From Lates calcarifer (taxonomy: Eukaryota > Chordata > Actinopteri > Centropomidae), in contig NC_066845.1 in the NCBI RefSeq assembly GCF_001640805.2, forward strand, positions 25,140,171-25,204,170: DNA of 64,000 bases, in the 5' to 3' direction. Under the pieces are notes generated by a model. It saw only the letters and a list, made by a program, of their open reading frames with translations. It was not told the DNA's origin and searched no databases. Positions within the stretch are counted from its first letter, which is position 1, and each line of letters opens with the position of its first letter. Positions 45,083-54,749 of the stretch are shown here, piece after piece. The position numbers and the translations under genes are program-made.

Positions 45083-45769
45083 CACACACAGAGTCTCCAC
45101 CTCACTTCTGGAGCTCTGCCTCAAGTTACAAGCCAACCGTCCAAGTGACAAACATGTCGTCTGAGGGACTGGGCAAATGTGGACCTCTGCTGCTCCTGTC
45201 AACACGCAGCGAGCGCCCGCTAACACGACCTTAAGTCATGATTCTGAGAGAGGGAAAGTATTCAGCGACTCGTTTTCAGGCGCTCAGCCCTTTCAGACAA
45301 TTTGCAAACGAACAGAACAAGAGTCTCTTTTAGCTGCTGTCAGAAAGTTAATCAACATTTTAAATGACTGATTGAAATGATTTTAAGACTTTAAAAAAAG
45401 TTTCCATCTCATTTTGATGATTTGAACCTTTTCACACAGTAAGAACTGAAACCTTTTGGTTCATATCTTGGAACTTAAAATGTTCATATAAAATCATGAA
45501 AATGATGAGCAGACAAACACACAGTTGCAGCTCTTTGGTGTCACTGTTTAATATATTTCCATTTGTTTGAGTTGAAAGCCAGTGGAGTGTCTGTAATGAA
45601 CCTTATTAATCACAGTCTTCATTTGGAAGTTGATGCCTCTGTCTGACCCCCTCCCTCCCCCACCTCACCCCCTCCTCTTGTCTCTTCACCTTTCCATCTC
45701 ACCACCTGACTCATCCACCCGTCTATCTGCAGTCACGCTCCCGTCTGTCTGATGAGATTTCACTGACAT

Positions 45770-46240
45770 TCCATGCTGACATATTCAGACTATTGTTCTG
45801 CCGCTCCGGGTGGCACAGGTGGGCCTCCGTCTCTCCAACATGGCCCAGTTACAAGGCGGCGCTCGCTGCCAAGTCAGGCCCCGCTCATCCGGGAACAGGG
45901 GAGCTGGAATGGGTTTGACCGTATTGTGCTGCACCTGCTTCGCCCTCGCACCAGATCCCCCTGCTTTGCCTGCCATTCTGCCGCTGCAGAGAGCACTTCT
46001 TCCCCCACCGAGCCCCCGCGCCGTAAAACCCGCAAAATCCACTGAACTTAGCTGCTCTGATGGCCGCGGCCAAAACAGCATCTGATGTGCCTTATTTGTT
46101 GACTGTGCGAGATTAGTTGCAGAGGGTACACGTCGAGGGGCTTACCATGCAGAGATGGAGCGAAGCCCCCACCCCTCCACCAAACACCCACCAGCCCTGC
46201 CAAATAATGAGAAATGGAAGATTCTCCAGCTTGTCTAAAG
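45770..46240. promoter_or_regulatory. Stop-poor GC-richer complex block, probably non-coding
   Basis: Frames of about 60-100 codons are open in several frames on both strands (45773-46085 and its antisense), which reflects GC content rather than coding. Words such as GGCGCTCGCTGCC and AACTTAGCTGCTCTGATGG and the lack of repeats recall conserved non-coding DNA. An unknown exon remains possible but no frame is favoured. Confidence 0.27.
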
Positions 46241-46244
46241 CCCT

Positions 46245-47721
46245 CGTCACAGTCGGTCCATGCACACTTCTGCTCCCGAGCCAGACTGTAGTGCAGATAC
46301 TGTAAGAGCTGCCGCACCAGAGGAGCTGGCTGCTGAGTTCTGCTTCACCAGGCGGCTCACGAGCCAACGTCTCGTGGTCATTTCTGTCCATGATATCTCC
46401 GCGCGAAGCTGCCACCTGGACTGTGTGAGGCCCGTGTGTGCAAGAATGTGCTTTTGTTTTCTCAGAAAAGACAAGTGCAGCTCAAATATGTGCACATTTT
46501 ACTGCTAATTCACTTCAGCACACGGATCAGATCTTTTCAAATCACATCCTGTTCTAATTCAAAACTTTTCAGTCACAGATGTCTCATCACACGTCTGAAT
46601 TTACAGTGCCATCAGTCAAAAACATTTTTAGTCGACTAATAATCGGAGCATAATTTGACACATCAGGTTCTCTGGTATCATTTTCCCTCTGCAGATGAAG
46701 GTAGTCATGCAGTAAGAGCTTAAAAGCAGCTGTACTTGTGAACGTTGTTGTGATTCAAGACCTGACTCTTATTTTCCAGTCGTATTTTCCAGCTATAGCC
46801 TGAACGCTCACTTCCCTCCAAAAAACTCCAAATGACCAGTCAACAAAAAATCTCTTAGTCAAGACCTCAGAGCAGGGGACAGATATACAGCAGGGTTTCA
46901 GGGCATCTGCCAATACATCCAGAGATGTGATGATAAAACCAAACATGTTTACTGGACAGAAAATATACTTTTAAATACTAATACTTGTCCAAAAACAGTG
47001 AGACTTTAGAGACCTGGACAATAGGAAGTAATCAGTGAGGAAATCCAGAGACACAGAAGAGATTACATGCAGCTGGTCTGTGATCAGATTTCTCTCTAAC
47101 CTCTCACTCATACCCTGGAGTTTGTATGAGAGACCTGAGAGATGAGTGCGTGGACTGAGGACGGGCTGAGTGACAACAGCACAGAGTTTTAGTTTGGACC
47201 AGTCTTTATCTTTTCTCTCCCTGTTTGAAGTGTTTGTTCTGTTCATGTGCGCATGCAAAACCACAGTTAGAAATCCTGCTGTGCATCTACATATAGTTTC
47301 TTTAATCTTTGAACCTGCACTGAGGCTCAGAAGGTCAGGTTACTTTCCTCTCACCCCAAATGACGTTTGCATTGTGCATTCAATTGTGCATTTCTCCCTT
47401 GTTTCTCACTCCCAGCTACTTCCTATGCAAGAATTTGTCCTAATAAGAGCAGACACTGTAGGAAAATTACTGTTACTGTCGAGCTTTTTCCACTGCTTTG
47501 AGCTGCACGAACAAAATCCCATTCACCTTCATTGCACTGGTCATCTGCAGGGATAGACATGACTGGACGCCAGTGAGAGAATGTGGAGGACTCACTGTGC
47601 AGGACACGGTCGCTGCTCTCTGCTCTGAAACATTACAACTGCCTGTCTTTATGCTGCTGAGGAAACAAAGGTTACAGTGAGCACATGTAAATACACAGAG
47701 AGATGAGCAGGTACAGAGAGG

Positions 47722-47762
<41 letters not shown>

Positions 47763-48264
47763 TGTGAGGTTGGAGGCCGGCTGGCTGCTGGGGATTCGCT
47801 GTGCGAGAGCTCCCTCTTGGTGCCAGTCGGCCTACTGTTAGTGAACAGGCTGCTGCTGTACTGAGAGGCTCAGACAGCTGCTTCAACACCCAAACACACA
47901 CAGATACACACTGGGTGAGACGGCACACAGGAAGACTTCACTGAAATGTTTATCGTTGGTTTTCTCAGAAAGGTAGTGAGGGAACAGAAGCGGCTGCAGG
48001 TTCATCAGCTGATGCTGGTTCATTCTGTGAGATCATGTGTTCATGAATATTTGTTCTCTGTGTTAAATATTTCTGCCATGTTCAATGAAAATTCTCTCCT
48101 TTTAAAAAGTCAAATTCCAAATAATAGTTTCTAAGTAATGTGTGTAAATTAGATTATAAGGAAATATGAGCAAATATAAAAAAAAACTTGCAGTGAAATA
48201 TGAGGTGGATATTAATTATGAAAGTTCTAATACTCACTCTTTCTCCTCTCTCTCTCATTTTCAG
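46245..48264. other. Last intron, segment 10
   Basis: Ordinary sequence up to the terminal exon, with a GT microsatellite at 47723-47754. The branch-point and polypyrimidine region TCTTTCTCCTCTCTCTCTCA precedes the acceptor. Nothing else is recognised. Confidence 0.6.
47723..47754. repeat. (GT)16 microsatellite with GA tail
   Basis: A perfect GT run followed by GAGAGAGAG. Confidence 0.95.
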
Positions 48265-48303
48265 GGTCGGTGTATTAATTTCAACCGTGTGCAGCATCAG
48301 TAG
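48265..48303 (+). CDS. antxr2: antxr2 terminal coding exon
   Basis: After a long polypyrimidine tract and CATTTTCAG, twelve codons read GRCINFNRVQHQ, then TAG at 48301-48303. GRCINF plus S/N/T-R-V is the invariant end block of the ANTXR family. ANTXR2 stops within a few residues, as here, whereas ANTXR1 runs on into a long proline-rich extension. The exon is phase 0 and joins the Lys codon ending at 16874, 31 kb away. The last three residues (QHQ) are specific to this sequence. With this exon the cytoplasmic tail is about 149 residues, close to the usual length. Confidence 0.92.
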   Translation, partial: GRCINFNRVQHQ

Positions 48304-48740
48304 AAGAGAAGGACTACTGTGTGAAAACCAACATGTGCTGATTGCTGTGGACACGAGAAGAATTTCAGGTTTTTTGTTTGTGTAATCCTGCAGCTAAAAC
48401 CACTATCTGTTCACTCTGCTTTCCCCTCTGGTTCTCTGCTCTTAGACCTCTGAAGCACACAGGGTGAAATGTTAATATGAACTCTTATTCATTAAGTTAT
48501 TTACTACCTTTCCTTTATGACAAATCCTTTTTTTGTTTTTTTTAATAAGGAAAGTAAAAGTAGAAGCACAGAGCGCCCCAGAACCCAGCGCTCAGACTCG
48601 GTTAGCTTTTCGTGCGCACCAAAGGCTTAACATATTCTGACCATATTGTGCCTTCTGTGAAAAACCAAATTTCATGGACACAGACGGAAGCTATCTAAAA
48701 AAAAAAAAAAAAAAAAGAAGAAGAAGTAGAGAAAGGGGCT
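48304..48740 (+). other. Probable antxr2 3' untranslated region, extent unknown
   Basis: Sequence following the TAG stop. No AATAAA signal was found close by. The first variants noticed are ATTAAA at 49352-49357 and 49361-49366, and the first clear AATAAA noticed is near 51598. A poly-A tract (A20) at 48697-48716 is genomic, not a tail. The transcript end is not resolved. Confidence 0.5.
48697..48716. repeat. Poly-A tract (A20) followed by GAA triplets
   Basis: An uninterrupted A run, then GAAGAAGAAG. It could be a microsatellite or an old retroposon tail; no body is recognised. Confidence 0.9.
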
Positions 48741-49420
48741 GTTTGCCTTTGGCGTGGAAGTCGGAATAATCCCAGTGGGCCTCACAAGTGCAGAAGTCCA
48801 TTGCCTTTTGGCAATGTCTCATCGCGAATCCTCTCCAACTTCAGCAGCGCTGGATGCCTGGCGGCTGCCCTTTGACTGGCTTATCTTGTCATTTTAACAC
48901 TGAGAAGTGCACACGCATGACAAATTGTAGACAGGGTGCCCCAAGGTATTGGAAGGCATCAAGACTTTGCCCTTTAGTTTTGTAATTTTTTTTTTTTTTT
49001 CCTAAGACACCTTCCTTTCATTATGCACTCGGGACAAGGAAATTAATAGAGCGTTATTCGACCGCAGGACAGCCTCCTGACCAGGATGATCTCCAGCTAC
49101 GTTTGAGGGATTGATGCCTTTAAGACCTTGACATGGCGCTTGGTGTTTTTTGCCCCTGTTTTCAGCGCAGTCTGCTCTCTGCTCAGCAAGGCGTAGCACA
49201 TCACTGCCCATAAACAGGCCTATCAGTTAAGACTTTTAAGATATAGATACAGCTGCCTCGACACTGCTCTGCCCACCGTCTCAATCCTCTGAGGGCTCCC
49301 GGGCCGCGTCACAACTCACTAGTTCTCTCAGCACCAGAATATCAAAGTTTAATTAAAATAATTAAAGGCAACAGCAAGCAGCAGCCTGTGAAGACTTGGC
49401 TTGTCTCTTTTTTATGCCTT
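48740..49420. promoter_or_regulatory. Candidate conserved non-coding block downstream of antxr2
   Basis: About 680 bp of complex sequence. It contains a perfect dyad CATTGCC-TTTT-GGCAATG (48799-48816), a T15 run at 48986-49000, and TTTAATTAAAATAATTAAAGG at about 49348-49367. It may be part of a long 3' UTR or a downstream enhancer. Texture suggests conservation; unproven. Confidence 0.35.
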
Positions 49421-49719
49421 TTGACATTGAATGACCTATTACCACATTATTCACAGGGAAAAAAGAGGACACCGCGCCACGGTGACGGTGCACCACGTCC
49501 AAAACGCAAACCCAAAGCAACGGATGCGACGGACGGATAAGTATTGTTCATTTCCAGAAATTATGTCTCCCCCCACTCCACCCCCAGCGCCCTCACCCCA
49601 AAAAGAAGGGGATATATATTTATATATATTGTGGATTTCTCAAGCGCGCTGTCATGACGCCAATCCCAAATGATGTTAGTGTGAGCGGAAACACTGTGGG
49701 GGAGGAAAGGGGGCAGCAG

Positions 49720-50200
49720 CTGAAGAAAAAGGCTCGAATGATCCAGTCACTTCGGATACCGTACTTCAGATGCAAAATGGATATTCGAGTCGAAACCTGA
49801 CAAAGCGCGCCGGCTTTGACGGGAAGCGGTATAGACAATGACCAGTGGCTGGGTCAGTGGGATGTCTCTGTGCAAGCAGGGAAGCTTATCAAATGACACT
49901 AAAAATAAGTTCAACAACCATCAAGTTTGAGGGGGAATGGGTGAGCGTCTCACATTCGGTGGGCATGAGCGCGTGCGAGGTGGGCGGCGTGCAACACGCC
50001 GGTCTAATTATTCCTTTGTTTCCTCTTCGTCCCGATCGCAGGGACATAAATAATTCCAAATCTAATCCTCGGGGGTGCACTGGTATTTATGTCCGACTTA
50101 AACACTTTTAGCCTCTTGCATAATTTTGCAGGCTGATGTTTAATAGGCTCATCAGCCTCTTTCTGGACGCACGGCGCACGAGGAAATTTTAGCGCTCAGA
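49720..50200. promoter_or_regulatory. Candidate conserved non-coding block
   Basis: Complex sequence with TCACTTCGGATACCGTAC, GGTCTAATTATTCC, ACATAAATAATTCC, TTGCATAATTTTGCAGG and GTTTAATAGGCTCATC. GC-rich and AT-rich words are intermixed with no repeats. A strong enhancer-like look; inference. Confidence 0.35.
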
Positions 50201-50204
50201 TCTC

Positions 50205-53135
50205 GTCGTCTTTATGTTACAACCAGGAGCAGAGGAATGTTATTAACCCGAACTAATGAGATATTTACAGAGCAGTCACAACACAAGTCGCCCTGCTAAT
50301 AGCACGTCACATGTCCCCTCTGTGTCCTCTCCACACATCATCACAGACTATAGTGTTCATTTTCCAGCACCTATTGTTGTAGATAAAAAAAAAGATCATT
50401 TTTGTAAATTGATGCCTTTGATGAAAATAAGTCTTTTTGTTTTTCTGCACTTAAATGATTGTTTTCATGTCATTTAAACTCCGAACGTGAAACAAAATAT
50501 GTTGGTATTTTTTATTTTAAATCATTTATTCACTCCAGCCAAGCTTCTCAACTTTTAACAGTTAAATAGAAAAAGTTGTCACAGTTGTTGATATATTTTC
50601 ATTTCATTTTTTGTCAACATTTCTACCAAATTGTAGCTTTCATTTGGTTTGCATGCACTACTCTCTGCTTAGCACATTACCGTCAGCTCATTTAATGTGC
50701 CAAATTGTAAATTATCATTTTCTTATCTCTAAGATTGTACAGTTTGTAATCAGTAATTCTGTCTTTTTATATTCGCATAGCACCTTTAAGACCAGGTTCA
50801 AGTCACACAAGCTGCACATATGTGTGTGAGTCGAACCAAAATACCAAAAAACATCTTTTATGCATCTTTTTTTTTTTTTACGAGTTTTACACTGTTTTTA
50901 TTTTTAGACATTTTCTGTTACTGTTTTACACTGCAGTCTGTTGTGTCAAATATACATTCAATGAAAAGAGAAGAGTGTTTTTGTTTTTTTTGTTGTCGTG
51001 TTTTTTTCTCTTAACACGTGTGTGTGCTGGTAGGGGTGGACATGCTGAAGGCGATCTTTAATTGGGCCCTTACAGATTTATAGGGCCCGACAGGGAACGT
51101 GATTATACAGAGTGTGTGTGGACAGAGGAGTGGACAGTGTGCAGCCTCTCCCCCTGTGAAGTCAGTCACCGGAGGCACCACACACACATGTATAAACACA
51201 CACACACACAGAATCCCTCCAAGGTTTTCAACGCCCCAAAAATGAGGTCTTGCATTTAGTAAAAATATGCGCTCATACACCTTCTGCTTTATCCACATTT
51301 GCATGCTGTGACAAGATGCCAGCTGAGGTGTGTGTATGTGTGTGTGTCTGTGGCTCAGTTGTGTGTGTGTGTGTGTGTGTTCATATACAATAACCCCTCC
51401 TCCATTTTGAAAGTGAGAGAGAATGTGATGTGTCTTTGTTTGATGTTTAAATGTCATAAAAATCACAGTTTTCACGGTTTAAACTTCCCCTCACCCAGAA
51501 CTGTTTTAATCTCATTTGTGTCACTAACAGTCTCAGACATCAGCTTGTTTAGTCGACACACTGTTGTGTTTTAGAATATAATTGAGTAAAGCTGAGGAAT
51601 AAACAGCCTGAGCAGTAATAAGACAAGACTGACAGAATTTTGTTTCCAAAATTAGACTTTTTCCACACTTTACATCGCTCAACAGTCATCCTAAAACTGT
51701 AGAGAAATATACACGAAAAGTCCTCAATCAGATTCATATATTTATATATCATAAAATCCCAGGCGACCTTAAAGTGCTCCTGAATATGTCAAAACTGATC
51801 CCAGGACATGAAAAGTTCTTCTAGTATTAAGAGAGCAGAAGAGGTTTATAATAACCAGAACTTTAACCATGATTACAAGTGATTAAAACCAGACAGGCAG
51901 GTGTAACCTTACTACAGACATAAATATCCTGAGGTTTGATCCTCAGCTGAGGACCAGTTGCTGATGTCTTCATTACAAACATCTGACTCCAAAACAGCTG
52001 CATGAAACCAAAAAGTCTGATAAAAGCAGTGACTCACCAACTGCTGAGTGTGTGGAAATGAGAGTAAAAACATCCTCCTGTGTGTTATTCTCATCCACAG
52101 ACAGTGTGACTCCACATGAACTAAATCATCTCCATAAGCTGATTACTGCCCTCAGCTGACCCGTTCACACACTTATTACAACACCGGCTACTGGAGACAC
52201 GAGGAACAGTTTTATTATAAACTGCCTGCTGCAGGAAACACTGGTGGTGTGTTCAGTGTTCATCCTGTTAAAGTTTGATGTTTCTAGTTTGTATTTTAAC
52301 ATTTTAAATAATAATAAAAAATAAAGATCATAAAAACTACCAACAGGACAGCGGCTGTGTGAGTATGTGCAGGTTAAATCCTCAAATTCCTCTAAAACAA
52401 CAAGAAAAAGCAGCTGTAAATGAACCTGTCACTTTAAGACCACACCTGAAACAATCTAAAACCAACAATCACACTTACAGTCAAACAAAACACCTTCAAC
52501 AACAACAGACGCCCAGTTTCTCTCTTCAAACACATTTTCATTCTGTTATCATCACTTCCTTCAGAAGCCTGCCCATATACCATGCTGCCATTCAAGCTTA
52601 TACATGATGTGGTATGTAAACGGGCTCGGTACATAGTGACACGCTGCCATACTTGAACAAACAAAATAGTTTGGAGATGAAAAGACATCTGAGAGGAGAA
52701 TAAAGTAGCTGAATTACCCAAAAGATGTCGTGTGTTTAAAGAAGCTTAGACGCTGCAAATATTCTCGATTTCAGCAGGAAAGAAATTCACAAATATGATA
52801 CAAAAGAGATACATGAGGATGAATTTGTGGAATAGAAATGAATTTTGAATTGAATTTTTACGGCTGGAGTTGATGAAGCTCACATTCCCTCACACACCAG
52901 GCATCGCTGCAGCAGTGTGAGTTTAAACAAAAAGATTTTTCATGATTTTGAGAAGGAAATAATTCACTTTTGTATTTGGGATGATCCGTAGTCTAACATC
53001 CTGTTTGGAATAAAAGTGGCACATGAGGACAGAAGCATCCGAAGGTCTTTGCATTTTTCTATTTTTATATTAACGCTAACAGCCAAGAAAACACAGAGCA
53101 AACTCCTAAATCCAGCCTGAGCTGTGCCACAAGGT
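50205..53135. other. 3' flank of antxr2, segment 1
   Basis: AT-rich, gene-free DNA. TG/CA runs occur at 51180-51211 and 51329-51380. (T)11-type runs occur near 50869. The part 51.6-52.3 kb has an even, slightly repeat-like texture but no recognised family. Open frames here are short or stem from CA/TG runs. Confidence 0.55.
51360..51380. repeat. (TG)10 microsatellite
   Basis: A perfect run preceded by an interrupted TG stretch from 51329. Confidence 0.93.
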
Positions 53136-53139
53136 TCTG

Positions 53140-53640
53140 TTTTCACAATTTGATGGAGGGGGCTTAGCTGCCGTAAAACTTCAACCTCCACTTCCCCTGA
53201 TAAAGTTTCTCTGGCAGGCAGCGAGCGGACTTAAGCAGCTGTTGCCCCCCAAAAACCCGTCTGGCTTCCCAGGTTATCCCGATTTGCACAGTTGTCTCTG
53301 AAATTTGGGTAACTGTGGGATCAAATGCTGCAATTCTGTGCAGCCGCTAACCTTTCAAAGCCTCAGCCCAGACCCCGTCGGATCCAGAGGGCAGCCCATC
53401 CGCCCTAAGAACAGCTTGTTAGAGTTGACACTTGATTTTATGCATTGTATTTCTGAGAGCATTACAACTAAATCCCCTTCTCAGGCGATATGGAGGGCTG
53501 CTGTTCAGCGACGGCTGTGGAAAATGCAGGTGGGGGGATTAGGAGAGCTTGACGGTTAAGGATTTCCAAGCTTTATCTTGATGCTCTTTTCTGTGAGCTC
53601 CCTGTGAATTTTAAAGCCCAATATACTATATATGCTGATA
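53140..53640. promoter_or_regulatory. Candidate conserved non-coding block
   Basis: Complex, stop-poor sequence (a frame of 84 codons at 53305-53559 has no family match) containing CCCTGATAAAGTTTCTC and GGTTATCCCGATTTGC (OTX-like GGATTA/TTATCC variant). No repeats. Texture-based call. Confidence 0.28.
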
Positions 53641-53644
53641 AAGA

Positions 53645-54555
53645 TTTAGGACTCCTGTAAGATGATTAGACTGTATGTCAGTGATGGTGTACAGCTATTT
53701 CAAGAGAGCAGCAAGGAAGTGGAATATTTATATGGTATCTGTAATATAAGTCCAGTCGTGTTACACACAAGATTTGTGAGGACTACGATAAAATGTACTC
53801 GTAATGAACCATGAGATAATATCATCTGACTCACTAAAAGCTTTAAACCTGCTCAGAAAACAGACTCAGGTAACAAACTGCATTTAGCCACATTTACATG
53901 GAGTTTTGAATTTCATATACTTTCTTGGGTATTTTCATTTTGCCGCTTTTTATCAGGACTCCACTACATTTAGAGGAAAAAGTGAAAAACTACACCTTCC
54001 ATATAAATGTAGTGACATACTATACATCCGTTAACTTCCCAGATTAAGATTTTACAGCTCATAAAATATGAGGCAGGGTTATAGAATACTACAACAATAA
54101 TTCTGGGTTTTGGTTTTAACCAATATGTGTATCAATATCAATTTTATATTAATTTTATGGTTACATTTCATGTAGCTATTTGTCGTCAACTTAATTGAGG
54201 TAGCTACACGAAACATGTAGAGTATTTTTACACTGTGGTTAATTTTATTTAAGTGTTATATCTAAGTATTTTAGTTTTAAAGTCATATTAGCTAAATGAT
54301 CAACAGAATGTGAAGAAGTATAAGTTTAAATCTTATATCAAAGACGTCTGTGTATTGTGTTGAGAAAGGCTATCTACTGAAGTTAGCATGCTAACTAGCT
54401 AGCGCCGTCCCGTCCCATCTTGTAATACCACTTTGTACCTCAGGGGGCGATAGTGAGTCGCGGTGGCGTCCACTCCGCCCTCAGTCCATCATGAGAAGAA
54501 GAAGCAGTAGCGCCACTCAGAGGTGGAGGAAAACACGTTCAGCAGAGAAAAAAAA
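53645..54555. other. 3' flank, segment 2, with a hairpin
   Basis: AT-rich spacer. It contains an inverted pair TTTCATGTAGCTA (54166-54178) and TAGCTACACGAAA (54201-54213), 12 of 13 bases complementary around a 22-base loop. From about 54380 the text becomes GC-richer and may belong to the dispersed element that follows. Confidence 0.6.
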
Positions 54556-54559
54556 CCTG

Positions 54560-54745
54560 ATGGAAATAGAAGCGAAACCAGAGTTAGCGTTGGTGTCGCT
54601 TTCCACCGCTAGACACCAGCTATTGGTGAGTAAAACAATGAAGTTTGATGCTGAATTCTCAACGTTTCTTCTAGACTGGTGAGTAGACAGCTGCTAATGC
54701 TAACGTTAGCTATGTAGCAGTACACTTAGATGTAGCACCTTTAAG
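54560..54745 (+). mobile_element. Dispersed element copy related to 61421-61664
   Basis: From GAAATAGAAGCGAAACC through AGTAAAACAATGAAGTTTG, TTTCTTCTAGACTGGTGAGT and GCTAACGTTAGCTATGTAG to TAGCACCTTTAA, this copy aligns in order with the right three quarters of the inverted-repeat element at 61421-61664. Many positions are identical over the best 100 bp. It ends at the same CACCTTTAA terminus. The left part diverges and its start is unknown, so this may be a longer family member beginning near 54380. The frame at 54491-54682 is chance. Confidence 0.65.
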
Positions 54746-54749
54746 CAGC

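Larger units (their letters stand above)
42230..45765. other. Last intron, segment 9
   Basis: Ordinary AT-rich intron with the two microsatellites listed separately. AAAGGAACAGTTCACAC at 42903-42919 resembles the start of a common fish repeat, with no clear body. The remainder holds nothing recognisable. Confidence 0.55.
16875..48264 (+). other. antxr2 last intron (31.4 kb)
   Basis: The intron runs from GTAAGT at 16875 to CATTTTCAG at 48264, linking phase-0 exons. It is larger than all other visible introns combined. It contains no recognisable second gene, but many candidate regulatory blocks, microsatellites and degraded mobile elements, itemised below. An alternative last exon could be hidden inside it; ANTXR2 in other vertebrates has isoforms that differ at the C-terminus, and none was recognised here. 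Confidence 0.9.
1..48303 (+). other. antxr2: antxr2 locus, 3' part (eight exons)
   Basis: Eight exons on the + strand share one reading frame and together encode about 225 residues plus a TAG stop. Order: end of the extracellular domain, one transmembrane helix, then a cytoplasmic tail of about 149 residues. ANTXR2 is a type I membrane receptor for extracellular matrix ligands (laminin, collagen IV and VI) and is also the host receptor for anthrax protective antigen. Human loss of function causes hyaline fibromatosis syndrome. The choice of ANTXR2 over ANTXR1 rests on the tail segment [25 protein letters not shown] (seen at 16797-16856) and on the stop soon after GRCINFNRV, whereas ANTXR1 continues into a long proline-rich end. 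The first exons (signal peptide, vWA domain) are outside the window. All introns downstream of the transmembrane exon are phase 0. Whether this is fish paralogue a or b is undecided. Confidence 0.95.

Noticed and set aside
47473..47928. Minus-strand frame of 151 codons
   Set aside because: Its middle is a His-Thr run from the GT microsatellite at 47723-47754; no family resemblance.
51011..51475. Minus-strand frame of 154 codons
   Set aside because: Built from CA/TG microsatellite DNA with His-Thr repeats; chance frame.
53305..53559. Frame beginning MGNCGIKCC, with a myristoylation-like start
   Set aside because: The N-terminal MG alone is not evidence. The rest matches no family, and no promoter or splice context was seen.
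54491..54682. Frame with Arg/Ser-rich start
   Set aside because: It lies within a dispersed mobile element copy shared with 61421-61664.
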